64,000 nt of DNA from Pseudomonas violetae (GTDB taxonomy: Bacteria; Pseudomonadota; Gammaproteobacteria; Pseudomonadales; Pseudomonadaceae): contig NZ_JAKNRW010000002.1 of assembly GCF_023072615.1 (NCBI RefSeq), positions 248,001 to 312,000 on the forward strand, in the 5' to 3' direction. Positions 1 to 10,095 of the stretch are shown here, piece by piece. Under the pieces are notes generated by a model, which saw only the letters and a program-made list of their open reading frames with translations, was not told the origin of the DNA and made no database searches. The position numbers and the translations under genes were made by a program. Position 1 is the first letter of the stretch; each line of letters begins with the position of its first letter.

Positions 1-1
1 C

Positions 2-790
2 ACTTACATCAATGCCGGCTGGTTGCGTGAAGCAGTGTGCATGCACATGTGCCCCTATGCGCGATTCCAGAGCGTGATGTTCGACAAGGATACCCTGACC
101 ATCTCCTACGACGTCGCTCGCGGCGAAAACCGTGGCCCGCGCAAGCGTGACGTCGCCCCGGCCGCTGCTGGCCTGGGAGATTGCATCGACTGCCAGTTGT
201 GCGTGCAGGTGTGCCCGACCGGCATCGACATCCGCGACGGCTTGCAGATGGAGTGCATTGGTTGCGCCGCCTGCATTGATGCCTGCGATTCGATCATGGA
301 CAAGATGGGCTACGCCCGTGGATTGATCAGCTACACCTCCGAGCATGAACTGCAGGGTGGCAAGACCCACTTGTTAAGGCCACGACTGATCGGTTACACC
401 GCCGTGCTGCTGGTGATGATCGGTGCCCTCGCCCTAGCCCTGGTGGAACGGCCAATGGTCTCGCTGGATGTCAGCAAGGACCGCGGGCTGTTCCGCGAAA
501 ACAGCCTGGGCCAGATCGAAAACATCTACAGTTTGAAGGTCATCAATAAAACCCAGGAGCGCCAGGACTATCGCCTGACGCTGGTCGAGGCTGACAGTTT
601 CCAGCTGCAAGGCAAGACCGAGTTGAGCCTGGCGCCAGGGGAAATCGTCGACGTCCCCGTGTCCGTAGCGATGACCACGGAGCGGCCGAGCAGCAGCTCG
701 CAAAGCATTGTGTTCAAGATCGTCGATACCAATGAGCCCGAGGTCTACAGCGAGGCCAAGAGCCGGTTTGTTGCGCCGATGAACCGTTGA
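2..790 (+). CDS. CcoG/FixG-type iron-sulfur membrane protein, 5'-truncated by window edge
   Basis: The reading frame is open from base 2, so the start lies outside the window. The visible part carries two cysteine clusters of the bacterial ferredoxin kind (CIDCQLCVQVCP, then CIGCAACIDAC), a single hydrophobic segment (about LIGYTAVLLVMIGALALAL) and a beta-rich C-terminal domain, the order seen in CcoG (RdxA/FixG). CcoG proteins help assemble cbb3 cytochrome oxidases, probably through copper reduction. The neighbour downstream is a MocR regulator. In P. aeruginosa a CcoG-like protein (PA4131) sits next to the MocR regulator MpaR (PA4132) and the orphan oxidase subunit ccoN4; the equivalence is inferred here. 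It could equally be the main CcoG of the cco operon. Confidence 0.88.
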   Translation, partial: TYINAGWLREAVCMHMCPYARFQSVMFDKDTLTISYDVARGENRGPRKRDVAPAAAGLGDCIDCQLCVQVCPTGIDIRDGLQMECIGCAACIDACDSIMDKMGYARGLISYTSEHELQGGKTHLLRPRLIGYTAVLLVMIGALALALVERPMVSLDVSKDRGLFRENSLGQIENIYSLKVINKTQERQDYRLTLVEADSFQLQGKTELSLAPGEIVDVPVSVAMTTERPSSSSQSIVFKIVDTNEPEVYSEAKSRFVAPMNR

Positions 791-802
791 TCCCTTAGAC
801 TG

Positions 803-867
803 CCATCGCGAGCAGACCCGCACCCACAAGGACACCACAATACCTGTAGGAGCGGGCTTGCTCGCGA
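803..867. repeat. Degenerate REP pair
   Basis: Two inverted REP-like half units (CCATCGCGAGCAGACCCGC and GTAGGAGCGGGCTTGCTCGC) lie between the CcoG-type gene and the MocR gene. The first arm has mismatches against the usual pseudomonad REP head, so this looks like an ageing REPIN. Confidence 0.6.
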
Positions 868-910
868 AGAAGCCCCCCCTGATTTAACTGAACCACCGAC
901 CGGGTTTTAC

Positions 911-2320
911 ATGAAACGCTACGAAAAATTCGCCGATGACATCGCTGAACTGATCCGCTCCGGCGTCCTCGGCCCCGGTCAACGGGTACCGTCGGTGCGC
1001 TACGCCAGCCAGACATACGGCGTCAGCCCCTCCACAGTGTTCCAGGCCTACTACCTGCTGGAGCGGCGCGGCCTGATCCGCGCCAGACCGCGCTCCGGCT
1101 ACTTCGTCAACACCCACGCCCCGAGCCCGTTTTCCGAGCCGGTGATCAGCAGTCAGGTGAACGAATCGACCGAAGTCGACGTCAGCGAGTTGGTGTTTTC
1201 GGTGCTCGATTCGATCAAGGACCCGAACACCGTGCCTTTCGGCTCGGCTTTCCCCAGTCCCGCACTGTTCCCCCTGCAACGACTGTCACGCTCCCTGTCC
1301 AGCGCCACCAGGGACATGGATCCGCGCATGGTGGTCACCGACATGTCGCCCGGCAATCCACAACTGCGCCGGCAAATTGCCCTGCGTTATATGGTGGGCG
1401 GGCTGATGTTGCCAATGGAGGAGTTGCTGATTACCAACGGCGCCCTGGAGGCACTGAACCTGTGCCTGCAGGCCGTGACCGAACCAGGCGACCTGGTGGC
1501 CATCGAGGCGCCGGCCTTCTATGCGTGTCTGCAGATTCTCGAGCGGCTCAAGCTCAAGGCGGTGGAAATCCCCGTGCACCCACGCGAGGGCATTGACTTG
1601 GGCGTGCTCGCGCAGACCCTGGAGCGCCATCCGATCAAGGCCTGCTGGTGCATGACCAGCTTCCAGAATCCCATGGGGGCGACCATGCCCGAGGCGAAGA
1701 AACAGGAGCTGGTCGAATTGTTGCGTCGTCATCAGGTGCCGCTGATCGAGGACGACGTCTACGCCGAACTGTATTACGGGCAACAGGCCCCAAAACCAGC
1801 TAAAGCCTTCGATACCGAGGGCCTGGTGATGCATTGCGGCTCGTTCGCCAAGAGCCTGGCCCCGGGATACCGCATTGGCTGGGTAGCTGCCGGGCGTTTC
1901 GCGCAGAAGATCGAACGCCTGAAGCTGATGACCTCACTCTGTGCGTCGATGCCGGCCCAGGCGGCGATTGCCGACTACCTGCAACATGGAGGCTACGATC
2001 GACACTTACGCAAATTGCGCTACGCACTGGAGGAGCAGCAAAGCGCGATGCTGGCGGCAATTGCCCGCTATTTCCCGGCACAGACCCGGGTCAGCCAGCC
2101 CGCTGGCGGGTATTTCCTGTGGCTTGAGTTACCGGAGCAAATGGACTCGTTGAAGCTGTTCCAGATGGCGCTGGCCCAAGGCATCAGCATTGCGCCGGGA
2201 CCGATTTTTTCACCGACCCGGCGCTTCAGGAATTGTATCCGGCTGAATTACGGCAGCCCTTGGGATGAGGTGGCAGAGAAGGCAATGGAAACGTTGGGGC
2301 GGATTGTTCGGTCTTTTTAA
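911..2320 (+). CDS. MocR-type regulator: GntR wHTH fused to class I aminotransferase fold (MpaR-like)
   Basis: 469 aa. Residues about 1-70 form a GntR winged helix-turn-helix (RVPSVRYASQTYGVSPSTVF). The rest is a fold-type I PLP aminotransferase domain, including EDDVYAELYYG and the PLP-binding lysine K314 in CGSFAKSLAPGYRIGW. Such MocR/PdxR proteins use the aminotransferase domain as an effector sensor and rarely act as enzymes. The ATG is 43 bases past the REP pair. Its position after a CcoG-like gene resembles PA4131-PA4132 of P. aeruginosa, where PA4132 is MpaR; the oxidase gene expected next is found about 18 kb away at 20436. Family certain, orthology inferred. Confidence 0.9.
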   Translation: MKRYEKFADDIAELIRSGVLGPGQRVPSVRYASQTYGVSPSTVFQAYYLLERRGLIRARPRSGYFVNTHAPSPFSEPVISSQVNESTEVDVSELVFSVLDSIKDPNTVPFGSAFPSPALFPLQRLSRSLSSATRDMDPRMVVTDMSPGNPQLRRQIALRYMVGGLMLPMEELLITNGALEALNLCLQAVTEPGDLVAIEAPAFYACLQILERLKLKAVEIPVHPREGIDLGVLAQTLERHPIKACWCMTSFQNPMGATMPEAKKQELVELLRRHQVPLIEDDVYAELYYGQQAPKPAKAFDTEGLVMHCGSFAKSLAPGYRIGWVAAGRFAQKIERLKLMTSLCASMPAQAAIADYLQHGGYDRHLRKLRYALEEQQSAMLAAIARYFPAQTRVSQPAGGYFLWLELPEQMDSLKLFQMALAQGISIAPGPIFSPTRRFRNCIRLNYGSPWDEVAEKAMETLGRIVRSF

Positions 2321-2340
2321 CCTCCAAAGATCTTCAGCTC

Positions 2341-3087
2341 TTAGCGCCCGCCACCCAGATCAACAAAAGTCCCTGTCGCATAAGACGCCTTGTCCGACAG
2401 CAACCAGACAATCGCCTCAGCCACTTCATCCGGCCGCCCACCTCGAGCCATCGGGATCGCCGACTCGAGCTTGCTGACCCGATCCGGGTCGCCGCTCAGC
2501 GCATGGAAGTCGGTGTAGATAAACCCGGGCCGCACGGCATTGACCCGAATCCCCTCACCCGCCACTTCCTTGGACAGGCCGATGGTGAAGCTGTCCAGTG
2601 CCCCCTTGGAGGCGGCGTAGTCGACGTATTCGTTGGGCGACCCCAGGCGCGACGCCACCGAAGACACGTTGACGATGCTGCCACCCTGGCCGCCATGCTT
2701 GGGCGACATGCGCAGGATCGCGTGCTTGGCGCAGAGGATTGGCGCCAGGACGTTGGTCTTGAGGGTTTTTAGAATCCGGAATTCGGACATTTCGTCCACT
2801 CGGGACTTGTGCCCGACGGTGCCGGCATTGTTCACCAGGGCGGTGACACGGCCCAGTTCGGCGTCAACGCGGCTGAACAGCCCAACCACCTCATCCTCGA
2901 TGCTGACGTCGGCGCGCACTGCGATCGCCTGGGCGCCCAGTGCGCGGACTTGCTCGAGCACGTCATGCGCCGCTTCTTCGTCAGCCTGATAATTGATACA
3001 GATCCGATAGCCCTGTTCGGCGGCCAGAAGCGCTGTTGCGGCGCCGATGCCTCGGCCCCCACCGGTGATGACGATGACTTTGTCCAT
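2341..3087 (-). CDS. SDR-family NAD(P)-dependent oxidoreductase
   Basis: 248 aa classical short-chain dehydrogenase. It has the Rossmann motif TGGGRGIG at residues 8-15, NNAG in the middle, the catalytic serine in VNVSSVASR and the Tyr/Lys pair in YAASKGAL. The C-terminus (YATGTFVDLGGGR) is the usual SDR ending. An in-frame ATG exists 15 bases upstream, but 3087 is chosen because GGGGAAAG precedes it at normal spacing while the longer form has no ribosome site. It is convergent with the MocR gene (20 bases apart) and lies 37 bases downstream of the MHYT gene on the same strand. Substrate unknown. Confidence 0.9.
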   Translation of the reverse strand: MDKVIVITGGGRGIGAATALLAAEQGYRICINYQADEEAAHDVLEQVRALGAQAIAVRADVSIEDEVVGLFSRVDAELGRVTALVNNAGTVGHKSRVDEMSEFRILKTLKTNVLAPILCAKHAILRMSPKHGGQGGSIVNVSSVASRLGSPNEYVDYAASKGALDSFTIGLSKEVAGEGIRVNAVRPGFIYTDFHALSGDPDRVSKLESAIPMARGGRPDEVAEAIVWLLSDKASYATGTFVDLGGGR

Positions 3088-3123
3088 GCCGACTTTCCCC
3101 ATTTTTCGCGTAAGCAGTCGGGG

Positions 3124-5241
3124 TCAAGAATAACCGCCATCAGCGGTTTTTGCATGGCGTGTGGCTTTCGCGATCTGCTCCCCCCGAACAATCTCCTTCA
3201 TGAAGCGCTGTGCCGGCAGCGGATGACCGAGCAAATACCCTTGCAGCGAGTCACACCCCAATTGCGTCAGGAAGTCCTGCTGCACGTCGGTCTCCACCCC
3301 CTCGGCAACTATCCGCAGGCCCAGCGCCTGCCCCAAGGCGACAATGGCCGAAACGATGGCGGCGTCATCACTGTCGCGCTCCAGATCGCGGACGAATCCA
3401 CGGTCGATCTTCAATTCGTTGGCTGGCAGGCGTTTAAGGTACATCAGGCTGGAATAGCCGGTACCGAAATCATCAATGGACAGGTCCACGCCCATGTCCG
3501 ACAGCGCCTGCAGCACCGTCATGCTCGCATCGGCGTCGCTCATCGCGGTGGTTTCGGTGATTTCCAGGGTCAGGCTATTGGCCGGCAGATGGTGTGTCGC
3601 CAGGGCCTTGGCGACACTCTGGACAAGGCCGGCATGGCAGAACTGCAACGCCGACAGATTCACCGCGATGCGCCAGTCGGTGTATCCGAGCACATACCAC
3701 TCGCGCATCTGTCGGCAGGCTTCGTTGAGCACCCATTCACCGATCGGAATGATCAGCCCGGTCTTCTCCGCCTGCTCAATGAATTTGTCCGGCAGCAGCA
3801 TGCCCTGGGTCGGATGCACCCAACGCAGCAATGCCTCGGCACCGACCGGACGACCATTGGCAGCGTCGAACTTGGGTTGGTAATACAAACTGAACTGCTG
3901 TTGCTCCAGTGCCACGCGCAAGTCCTGCAACAGCTGCAGTTGCTTGCGCGCGTTGCTGTTCATTGAGATATCAAAAAAACTATAGCCGTTCTTGCCCGTG
4001 CCCTTGGCGTGATACATCGCGGCATCGGCGTTCATCAGCAATTCCTGGGCGGTTTCGCCGTTGCCCGGATAGATCGCAATGCCGACGCTGGCGGATATTT
4101 GCAGGTCATGCTCAGCGACGCGGAACGAGCGCGCAATCAAACCGACCTGACGCGCCGCCAGATTCAACGCGTCATCCTGTTCGGCCAGTTGCACCAGCAA
4201 TACAAACTCGTCGCCGCCGATCCGCGCCAGGGTGTCCTGACTGCGCAGATCCACCCGCAGGCGCTGGGCCACTTCACGCAGCAACAGGTCGCCCATATGG
4301 TGACCGAATGCATCGTTGACCGGCTTAAAACCATCCAGATCAATGAACATCAGCGCAAAACAGCCGCCCTGTTCGCGCACCACCAGCATCGCCTGGTCGA
4401 TGCGATCCGCCAGTAACACCCGGTTGGGCAACCCGGTCAATGGATCATGCAGGGCCAGTTGGGTCAGTTCGCGGTTGGCCTCGGTCAGTGACTGGGCCAG
4501 ACCCGCTGTACGCGCTTGCATCCGCGCGTCGAGAATCGAAGTCAGCAAGGCGATAGTCAGCACCGCCAGGGTAGTAATCAGCACCAGGTTGTCCAGCCCG
4601 CTGCCGCTCAGCCCGCTGGACGCAGAACCGCAGAAGCTGCCGTCGGGAAAGCGTGCTGCGGCCATCCCGGTGTAGTGCATGCCGACGATGGCGATACCCA
4701 TGATCACCGACGCACCCCCACGGATCAGTGCAACGTGGGGCGTGTGCTGGCGCAGGCGGAAGGCGATCCATAAAGCCGCGCCGGACGCCCCTACCGCGAT
4801 CAACAGCGAGGCACCGAACAACGCGGGATCGTAATCGATGCCCGGCTGCATGCGCATCGCCGCCATGCCGGTGTAGTGCATGGCACTGATTCCGCTGCCC
4901 ATGATCAGCGCGCCGAACAGCAGCTGCCAGGCCGGTAGCTGGGGCTGGCTGACCAGCCACAGGGCGAAGCCGCAGGACAGTACTGCAATCAGCAGTGACA
5001 GCAGGGTTAGCGTAACGTCGTAGCCCAGGTCAATGGGCAAGGTGAACGCGAGCATGCCGATAAAATGCATCGACCAGACACCGACACCCATGGCAAAGGC
5101 GCCACCAGCCGTCCACAGCGAAACCGCCCGGCCCTTGGCCGTGGCAATGCGTTCGGTGAGGTTGAGCGCCGTGTAGGAAGCGAGAATCGCGACGAACAGG
5201 GAAATGATAACCAACGTGGGGGAATAGCTACCAATAAGCAT
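3124..5241 (-). CDS. MHYT-GGDEF-EAL membrane c-di-GMP turnover protein
   Basis: 705 aa from the ATG at 5241; an upstream in-frame extension runs through low-quality sequence and the REP pair and is rejected. The N-terminal half is a seven-helix MHYT sensor with the motif at about residues 58 (MHFIG), 121 (MHYTG) and 188 (MHYTG). The GGDEF domain has an intact GGDEF at 342-346 (ARIGGDEFVLL). The EAL domain keeps EALLRW at about 469, DDFGTGYSSL and KIDRGFV. By motif it could both make and degrade c-di-GMP; which activity dominates cannot be read from sequence. MHYT domains are proposed to sense O2, CO or NO through bound copper. Related to MucR and NbdA of P. aeruginosa, orthology not claimed. 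Confidence 0.93.
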   Translation of the reverse strand: MLIGSYSPTLVIISLFVAILASYTALNLTERIATAKGRAVSLWTAGGAFAMGVGVWSMHFIGMLAFTLPIDLGYDVTLTLLSLLIAVLSCGFALWLVSQPQLPAWQLLFGALIMGSGISAMHYTGMAAMRMQPGIDYDPALFGASLLIAVGASGAALWIAFRLRQHTPHVALIRGGASVIMGIAIVGMHYTGMAAARFPDGSFCGSASSGLSGSGLDNLVLITTLAVLTIALLTSILDARMQARTAGLAQSLTEANRELTQLALHDPLTGLPNRVLLADRIDQAMLVVREQGGCFALMFIDLDGFKPVNDAFGHHMGDLLLREVAQRLRVDLRSQDTLARIGGDEFVLLVQLAEQDDALNLAARQVGLIARSFRVAEHDLQISASVGIAIYPGNGETAQELLMNADAAMYHAKGTGKNGYSFFDISMNSNARKQLQLLQDLRVALEQQQFSLYYQPKFDAANGRPVGAEALLRWVHPTQGMLLPDKFIEQAEKTGLIIPIGEWVLNEACRQMREWYVLGYTDWRIAVNLSALQFCHAGLVQSVAKALATHHLPANSLTLEITETTAMSDADASMTVLQALSDMGVDLSIDDFGTGYSSLMYLKRLPANELKIDRGFVRDLERDSDDAAIVSAIVALGQALGLRIVAEGVETDVQQDFLTQLGCDSLQGYLLGHPLPAQRFMKEIVRGEQIAKATRHAKTADGGYS

Positions 5242-5405
5242 GGGATTTCTCGAAATGAACCCGTACTGCTTCCTTGCTCGGCGGCGTTGAATTCGGCGAT
5301 TGTACTGATTCTCGACAAGAACGCACTGAGAAAATGAGCAGAAGGCCATCAAGGCGATAAAACGCTTGTTTGAACAGTTAAACGGTGGGGAAATACCCTT
5401 ATCTA

Positions 5406-5501
5406 TAGGAGCGAGCTTGCTCGCGATGGACGCTAACGGCGACGCGTTTTGCCTGGAATAACGCGGTGTTCTGACGTCCATCGCGAGCAAGCTCGCTCCT
5501 A
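5406..5501. repeat. REPIN (inverted REP pair)
   Basis: The arm TAGGAGCGAGCTTGCTCGCG runs into GATGGACG and is mirrored by CGTCCATCGCGAGC ending in GCTCGCTCCTA, with about 40 bases between. It sits between the MHYT gene and the 3' end of the efflux operon and may also end transcription of the operon. Confidence 0.88.
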
Positions 5502-5512
5502 CAGGAGGGACG

Positions 5513-6991
5513 CTACTGTGCGCTCTGCTCCAACTGTCCATCCCATCCGCCGCCCAGCGCTGCAATCAGCTGCACACTGGCAATCAATCGGCTCTGCAAA
5601 AGGCTGAGCATGCTGCGTTCATTGCTCAGTGCCGTCGCCTGGACCACTACCACGTCGATATAGGCAATCAACCCCGCCTTATACTGATTCTGGGTCAGGC
5701 GCAGGGATTCTCGGGCCGCATCCAGTGCCTGCTGGCGAACTTGCGACTCGTTCTCCAGCACCTTCAGCTGAACCAGGTAGTTCTCCACTTCACGGAACCC
5801 GTCGAGTACTGTCTGGCGATACTTGGCCACGGTTTCGTCGTAGGCCGCTTCGCTGCGGTCCACTTCCGCCGAACGCTGGCCGCCGTCGAACAAGGTCATG
5901 GCCAGTTGCGGTCCTACGGACCAGAAGCGATTGGGCACGCTGATCCAGTTGGACGACGTACTGCTGCTGTAGCCGCCCTTGAGGCTGAGTGTCAGGTCGG
6001 GGTAATACGCTGCCTTGGCCACGCCGATGTTGGCATTGGCCGCCATCACCGAGCGCTCGGCCGAGGCAATGTCCGGCCGTCGTTCGAGCAGTTGTGAAGG
6101 CAGGTTCAACGGCACTTCGGGCAAGGTCGGTATGTCCCGGGATTCCGCCAGGTTGAATTGCGCCGGGGGCAGGCCGACCAGCACTGCGATGGCATTTTCA
6201 AACTGCGCGCGCTGCCAGATCAGGTCGACCATGTCGGCCTGGGTGCTCTTGAGCTGGGTCTGCGCCTGGGCCACCGCGTCCTTGCCGGAAACTCCGGCGC
6301 GGTACTGGTTTTGTGTCATCTTCAGCGAGCGCTCGTAGGCCTCGACCGTAGCTTGCAGCAGGCGTTTTTGTTCATCGATGACGCGCAGTTGCAGGTAGTT
6401 CTGCACCAGTTCCGATTGCTGGCTCAGGCGCATGGCCGCCAGGTCGGCATAACTGGCCTGGGCATTCGCGGTATCAGCTTCCAGACCGCGGCGCAGCTTG
6501 CCCCAGACGTCAGCCTCCCAACTCACCCCGGCCTGTGCCGTGTAGGTGTCGCGGATGCCACTGGCGGAACTGCTCAGGCTGGAACTGCTGCTGCCGGTGC
6601 CCTGGCTGGAGCGGTTCTTGCCCACGGTCAGGTCAGCTGTCGGAAAGAACGCCCCACGGGCACTGCGCACCAGGGCCTGGGCCTGGCGGTATTGGGCTTC
6701 GGACTGGGCGACGGTCTGGTTGGCGCTGTTGAGTTTGTCGATCAGGCCGTTGAGCTGCTGATCGCCATACAACTCCCACCAGGCCCCGCGCGCGAGGGAA
6801 TCGCTGGGGTTGGCCTGACGCCAGCCGGCCGCTTCCTTGTATTGCACCGGGGCCGCCGCTTGCGGGCGCTGGTAATCCGGTCCGATGGCGCAGGCACTGA
6901 GCAAGGCCACGCACAGCGCCAGGCTCAGCAGGCGCGAGCCGCGAGCCGAGACCAGGGGTGCGGCCAGGGTGAAAAGCGAACGGTCAGTCAT
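5513..6991 (-). CDS. opmB: RND efflux outer-membrane factor lipoprotein (OpmB-like)
   Basis: 492 aa OprM/NodT-family channel. The N-terminus is a lipoprotein signal with lipobox LSAC (Cys34), followed by the family hallmark IGPDYQRP. Two repeated alpha-barrel halves each contain an NQYxAG motif (MTQNQYRAGVSGKD and LTQNQYKAGLIAYID). The start overlaps the upstream RND gene by ATGA, so it is the last gene of a four-gene operon. The order MFP, RND, RND, OMF is that of MuxABC-OpmB in P. aeruginosa (MdtABC plus channel). The protein should form the outer-membrane exit of the trimeric pump. Confidence 0.92.
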   Translation of the reverse strand: MTDRSLFTLAAPLVSARGSRLLSLALCVALLSACAIGPDYQRPQAAAPVQYKEAAGWRQANPSDSLARGAWWELYGDQQLNGLIDKLNSANQTVAQSEAQYRQAQALVRSARGAFFPTADLTVGKNRSSQGTGSSSSSLSSSASGIRDTYTAQAGVSWEADVWGKLRRGLEADTANAQASYADLAAMRLSQQSELVQNYLQLRVIDEQKRLLQATVEAYERSLKMTQNQYRAGVSGKDAVAQAQTQLKSTQADMVDLIWQRAQFENAIAVLVGLPPAQFNLAESRDIPTLPEVPLNLPSQLLERRPDIASAERSVMAANANIGVAKAAYYPDLTLSLKGGYSSSTSSNWISVPNRFWSVGPQLAMTLFDGGQRSAEVDRSEAAYDETVAKYRQTVLDGFREVENYLVQLKVLENESQVRQQALDAARESLRLTQNQYKAGLIAYIDVVVVQATALSNERSMLSLLQSRLIASVQLIAALGGGWDGQLEQSAQ

Positions 6992-9900
6992 AGCGGAGTT
7001 TCCAGAGCAGCATCGGTACGCACCCCACGCCAGTGGTTGAAGCGATGGCGCAGTTTGTCGAGATAGAGGTAGACCACCGGTGTGGTGTAAAGGGTCAGCA
7101 CCTGGCTGAAGATCAGCCCGCCGATAATCGTAAGGCCCAATGGCTGGCGCATTTCCGCCCCTTCGGCGCGACTGAGCAGCAAGGGCAAGGCCCCTAGAAT
7201 GGCGGCCAGGGTCGTCATCAGGATGGGCCGCAGCCGCTGCAGGCAGGCGCTGCGAATCGATTCGAGCGGTGCCAGGCCCTGATACCGTTCGAGCTGCAAG
7301 GCCAGATCGATCATCAGGATGGCGTTTTTCTTCACCACACCAATCAGCAGGAACAGCCCCAACAGCGAAATAAGGCTGAATTCGCCGCCCAGCACATAGA
7401 TCGACAGCAACGCGCCGACGCCGGCCGACGGTAGGGTCGAGAGGATGGTCAGTGGATGTATGTAGCTCTCATACAACACGCCCAGCACCAGGTACACCGC
7501 GACCAGCGCACCGAGGATCATCCAGGGCTGGCTCTTCTGTGTGGCAGCGAACGCGTCAGCGGTGCCGGCGACTTTGATGATCACGTCTTCCGGCATACCA
7601 AGGCGCGCAATGGCCCGTTCGATGGCTGCGGTTCCCTGCTCCACCGTGACCCCTTCGGCCATGTCGAAGGAAATACTCTCGGCGGCGAACTGGCCCTCGT
7701 GGCTGACCCGGTCGTCTTCCAGACTGTTTTCGTAATGGGCAATGGTCGACAGCGGAATCCGTGCGCCGTCGGCGGAGATCACCTGCACCTGCTTGAGGGT
7801 GATCGGGTCCTGGGCGTATTTCGGGTTGACCTCCATCACCACCTGATACTGGTTCAGGCTGTCGTAGATGGTCGAGATCTGCCGCTGGCTGTAGGCGTTG
7901 TTGAGTACCGAGGTCACCATGTTCATGTCCACGCCCAGGCGCTTGGCCTGATCGCGGTCGACAATCAGCGTGACTTGCTGCGCCCCGCTGCCTTCACGGG
8001 CGTCGATGGCCGTCAACTCAGGCAAAGCCTTCAGCGCGGTCACGACTTTCGGGTACCACTCACGCAATGAGCCCAGGTCCGCGCTTTGCAAGATGTAGGA
8101 GTATTGCGAGGTGGTCTGCTCGCGGCCACCGCCGAATTGCAAATCCTGGTCCGCCATGAGCATCAGCTGCGCTCCGGCCACCTTAGGCATTTCCTTGCGC
8201 AGGCGCTCGATGACCTTCTGGGCGGAGATGTTGCGCTCCTGGATCGGTTTAAGGCGCACCAGCATGAAAGCATTGTTGGTGCCGTTGCTGCCTCCGATGA
8301 AACCGGCGACGCTTTCGACGGCCGCGTCTTTGAGTACCGCACGGCGAAAGGTTTCCATCTTGGGTTGCATCACGGTAAACGACAGCCCGTCGTCCCCACG
8401 CACGAAGCCGATCAGCTGACCGGTATCCTGCTGCGGCATAAATGTTTTAGGAACAACAACATACAGCGCAATATTAACCCCAATTGTCACGAACAGACTG
8501 AGCAGTGTCAGGCGCCGATGGCGCAGCACCCAGTCGAGGCTGGTGGCGTATTTGGCGACCATCCAGTCGTTGGTACGGCGGCTGACGCGCTGCAGGCGGT
8601 TCTCCTGGCCTGGTGTATGGGGCTTGAGCCAGCGGGCGCAAAGCATCGGCGTAAGGGTTAGCGAAACCACCAGCGAAACCACGATGGACGCTGCCAGGGT
8701 GATGGAAAATTCCCGGAACAGGCTCTCGATGATCCCGCCCATGAACAGGATCGACAGGAACACCGCCACTAGCGAAACGTTCATCGACAGCAGGGTGAAA
8801 CCGACCTCCTCGGCCCCCAGGTAGGCGGCCTTCATCGGCGGTACACCCTTGTCGATGTGCCGGGAAATGTTCTCCAGCACGACGATGGCATCGTCCACCA
8901 CCAGTCCGGTCGCCAGGATCAGTGCCATCAGCGACAGGTTGTTCAGGGAGAAACCATAGAGGTACATCACCGCAAACGTGCCAACCAGCGACACCGGCAC
9001 CGCCAGCGTCGGAATCAGCGAGGCACGGAAGTTGCCAAGAAACAGGAACACCACCAGGATCACCAGCGCTACGGCGATCAGCAGGGTCATTTCCGCTTCG
9101 TGCAGGGTGGCCTTGATCACGGGTGAACGGTCCATGGCCAGGTTCAGCTTGACGCTGGCTGGCAGCACCGCCTGCAACGCCGGCAGCTGGGCCTTGATTT
9201 CGTTGACGGTCTCGATGATGTTGGCACCGGCCTGGCGGTTGATCACCAGCAGCACAGCCGAGTCGTCGTTGAAGAAGCCGCTGTTGTAGCGGTCTTCAAC
9301 GCCATCGCTGACCTTGGCCACATCCTTGAGGCGCAAGGCGGCGCCGTCGGCGTAGTGAATGATCAGCGATTCGTAGTCCTTGGCCTTTTCCAGCTGGTCG
9401 TTGGCCTGGACCTGCCACATTCGCTCGCCGTCTTCGACCGAGCCCTTGGGCCGGCGCACATTGGCATTGGCGATGGCCGTGCGCACGTCATCGAGGGCCA
9501 CGCCGTATTGGTTTAGGGCCTGGGGTTCGAGTTCGATGCGCACGGCCGGCAATGAGCTGCCGCCGATCTGCACTTCGCCGACACCCTGCACCTGCGACAG
9601 GCTCTGGGACAGAATGGTCGAGGCCAGGTCGTACAGCTGGCCCTTCTCCAGGACATCGGAGGTCAGGGACAGCACCATGATCGGGGCTTGGGACGGGTTG
9701 ACCTTCTTGTAGGTCGGCATACTGCGCATGCCGCTGGGCAGCAGGTTGCGCGAAGCGTTGATCGCCGCCTGGACTTCCCGCGCCGCGCCGTTGATATCGC
9801 GGTCGAGGTCAAATTGCAGGATCACCCGGGTCGAGCCCTGGCTGGAGCGACTGCTCATGGTGTTGACCCCGGCAATCGCCCCGAACGAGCGTTCCAGCGG

Positions 9901-10095
9901 CGTGGCCACGGTTGAGGCCATGACCTCGGGGCTGGCACCCGGCAGGCTGGCCTGGACCACGATTACCGGGAAGTCCATTTGTGGCAGCGGAGACACCGGC
10001 AACAGGCCAAAGCTCACACCGCCCAACAGCATGATCGCCAGGCTCAGCAGCATGGTAGCGACCGGCCGCTTGATGAAAGGTCCGGACAGGTTCAT
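6988..10095 (-). CDS. muxC: RND efflux inner-membrane transporter (MuxC/MdtC-like)
   Basis: 1035 aa, full length for a hydrophobe/amphiphile efflux RND pump. It starts [16 protein letters not shown] and has 12 predicted membrane helices with two large periplasmic loops. The proton-relay Asp pair is present in helix 4 ([15 protein letters not shown]), and the inverted-repeat ends such as [13 protein letters not shown] match MdtC. It overlaps the preceding RND gene and the following channel gene by ATGA, indicating translational coupling. In MdtBC/MuxBC systems the two RND proteins form a heterotrimer, and this one is the second subunit. Confidence 0.94.
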   Translation of the reverse strand: MNLSGPFIKRPVATMLLSLAIMLLGGVSFGLLPVSPLPQMDFPVIVVQASLPGASPEVMASTVATPLERSFGAIAGVNTMSSRSSQGSTRVILQFDLDRDINGAAREVQAAINASRNLLPSGMRSMPTYKKVNPSQAPIMVLSLTSDVLEKGQLYDLASTILSQSLSQVQGVGEVQIGGSSLPAVRIELEPQALNQYGVALDDVRTAIANANVRRPKGSVEDGERMWQVQANDQLEKAKDYESLIIHYADGAALRLKDVAKVSDGVEDRYNSGFFNDDSAVLLVINRQAGANIIETVNEIKAQLPALQAVLPASVKLNLAMDRSPVIKATLHEAEMTLLIAVALVILVVFLFLGNFRASLIPTLAVPVSLVGTFAVMYLYGFSLNNLSLMALILATGLVVDDAIVVLENISRHIDKGVPPMKAAYLGAEEVGFTLLSMNVSLVAVFLSILFMGGIIESLFREFSITLAASIVVSLVVSLTLTPMLCARWLKPHTPGQENRLQRVSRRTNDWMVAKYATSLDWVLRHRRLTLLSLFVTIGVNIALYVVVPKTFMPQQDTGQLIGFVRGDDGLSFTVMQPKMETFRRAVLKDAAVESVAGFIGGSNGTNNAFMLVRLKPIQERNISAQKVIERLRKEMPKVAGAQLMLMADQDLQFGGGREQTTSQYSYILQSADLGSLREWYPKVVTALKALPELTAIDAREGSGAQQVTLIVDRDQAKRLGVDMNMVTSVLNNAYSQRQISTIYDSLNQYQVVMEVNPKYAQDPITLKQVQVISADGARIPLSTIAHYENSLEDDRVSHEGQFAAESISFDMAEGVTVEQGTAAIERAIARLGMPEDVIIKVAGTADAFAATQKSQPWMILGALVAVYLVLGVLYESYIHPLTILSTLPSAGVGALLSIYVLGGEFSLISLLGLFLLIGVVKKNAILMIDLALQLERYQGLAPLESIRSACLQRLRPILMTTLAAILGALPLLLSRAEGAEMRQPLGLTIIGGLIFSQVLTLYTTPVVYLYLDKLRHRFNHWRGVRTDAALETPL

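Noticed and set aside
5242..5565. N-terminal extension of the MHYT protein
   Set aside because: It runs through the REPIN and into the channel gene; the ATG at 5241 starts directly before the first membrane helix.
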